Below, in pieces: positions 63,714 through 64,000 of a DNA stretch of 64,000 nt (position 1 is its first letter; each line of letters opens with the position of its first letter). The stretch lies in assembly GCF_040947875.1 (NCBI RefSeq), contig NZ_JBFRXN010000002.1, positions 3,286,001 to 3,350,000 on the forward strand, written 5' to 3'. Source of the stretch: Pseudomonas sp. MYb118. Lineage in GTDB: Bacteria > Pseudomonadota > Gammaproteobacteria > Pseudomonadales > Pseudomonadaceae. The translations under genes were made by a program, and so were the position numbers. The notes below the pieces were generated by a model, which was not told the origin of the DNA, made no database searches, and worked only from the letters and a program-made list of their open reading frames with translations.

Positions 63714-64000
63714 TTACGGCTGCGCCACCACCCCCGGCACCAACGGCAATTCCAGCGTCGCGACAAACCCGCCCTGCGGATGATTGGCCAGCACCAGGCT
63801 GCCGCCGTGCCGTTCCGCCGCGCGGCGGGCGATGGCCAGCCCCAGGCCGTGTCCTGCTGCCGTTTGCCCAGGCGCCCGGTAGAACGGTTCGCCCAGTTGA
63901 TGCAAATGCTCGTCTTCCACCCCCGGCCCATGGTCGCGCACGCTGACGACGATGCGCTCCGCCTGGCGCTGCGCCTGGATTTCAATCGCCTGTCCCACCG
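63714..64000 (-). CDS. sensor histidine kinase, C-terminal end
   Basis: Continues beyond the window. Contains ATPase (HATPase_c) motifs: VRDHGPGVE (N/G1 region) and GLGLAIARRAAERHGG (G2), ending LELPLVPGV. Gene order next to trkH and the nitroreductase gene (P. aeruginosa PA3206-PA3210) suggests a CpxA-type sensor, by inference only. Confidence 0.85.
   Translation of the reverse strand, partial: VGQAIEIQAQRQAERIVVSVRDHGPGVEDEHLHQLGEPFYRAPGQTAAGHGLGLAIARRAAERHGGSLVLANHPQGGFVATLELPLVPGVVAQP

Overview
The window reads as chromosome of a fluorescent Pseudomonas (P. fluorescens group). The gene families, the GC-rich codon use, the gene order (4-guanidinobutyrate genes; trkH, nitroreductase and sensor kinase) and the many Pseudomonas-type REP elements all point that way. 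No rRNA, tRNA, CRISPR array, prophage or insertion sequence was seen. Coordinates are exact where start and stop codons were read. Functions are inferred from protein motifs and recalled families, with no database search.

Layout. 1-30.6 kb is ordinary core and accessory chromosome: the end of a FabH-like synthase, a Porin_5-type porin, a FemAB-like acyltransferase, aquaporin Z, an ABC exporter, a periplasmic cyclophilin, an azoreductase, DMT, MFS and MscS-type membrane proteins, a DEAD-box helicase, several small lipoproteins or secreted proteins, a CvfB-like S1 protein, and an acyl-carrier-like protein that has lost its serine. 24.3-30.0 kb is a 4-guanidinobutyrate locus: guanidinobutyrase gbuA, an NTF2-like protein, an NCS1 permease and a sodium symporter, with LysR gene gbuR divergent.

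30.7-50.1 kb is the most distinctive part, a cell-surface region. A Lap/Map-type type I secretion operon (TolC-like, ABC and HlyD subunits, minus strand) faces a 2619-residue RTX adhesin (plus strand). The adhesin has an N-terminal retention module with a TAAG site like that cut by LapG, five near-identical 243-residue repeats each carrying one cysteine, a von Willebrand A domain and C-terminal RTX repeats. Next come an AT-richer Ig-like gene broken by one in-frame TGA, an autotransporter, and a second Ig-like gene on the opposite strand. Both Ig-like genes are preceded by the same two-block leader: a 24-bp element, exactly 20 bp containing an unconserved hairpin, then TTAAATCA. This is the best candidate in the window for something undescribed.

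50.2-64 kb returns to housekeeping and regulation: YbaN and YecA-like proteins, RecQ, MarR, a short FimV-like protein behind a perfect 10-bp palindrome, a SelT/W-like protein, a DMT transporter, two AraC regulators, an LpxH-like phosphoesterase, HD-domain and Mpo1-like proteins, TrkH, a nitroreductase and the end of a sensor kinase.

REP elements occur in 13 intergenic places. Two sequence subtypes are visible, and where both arms are intact the paired copies belong to the same subtype, as expected if the pair moves or is copied as a unit. Intrinsic terminators and several unassigned palindromes upstream of regulated genes are listed separately.
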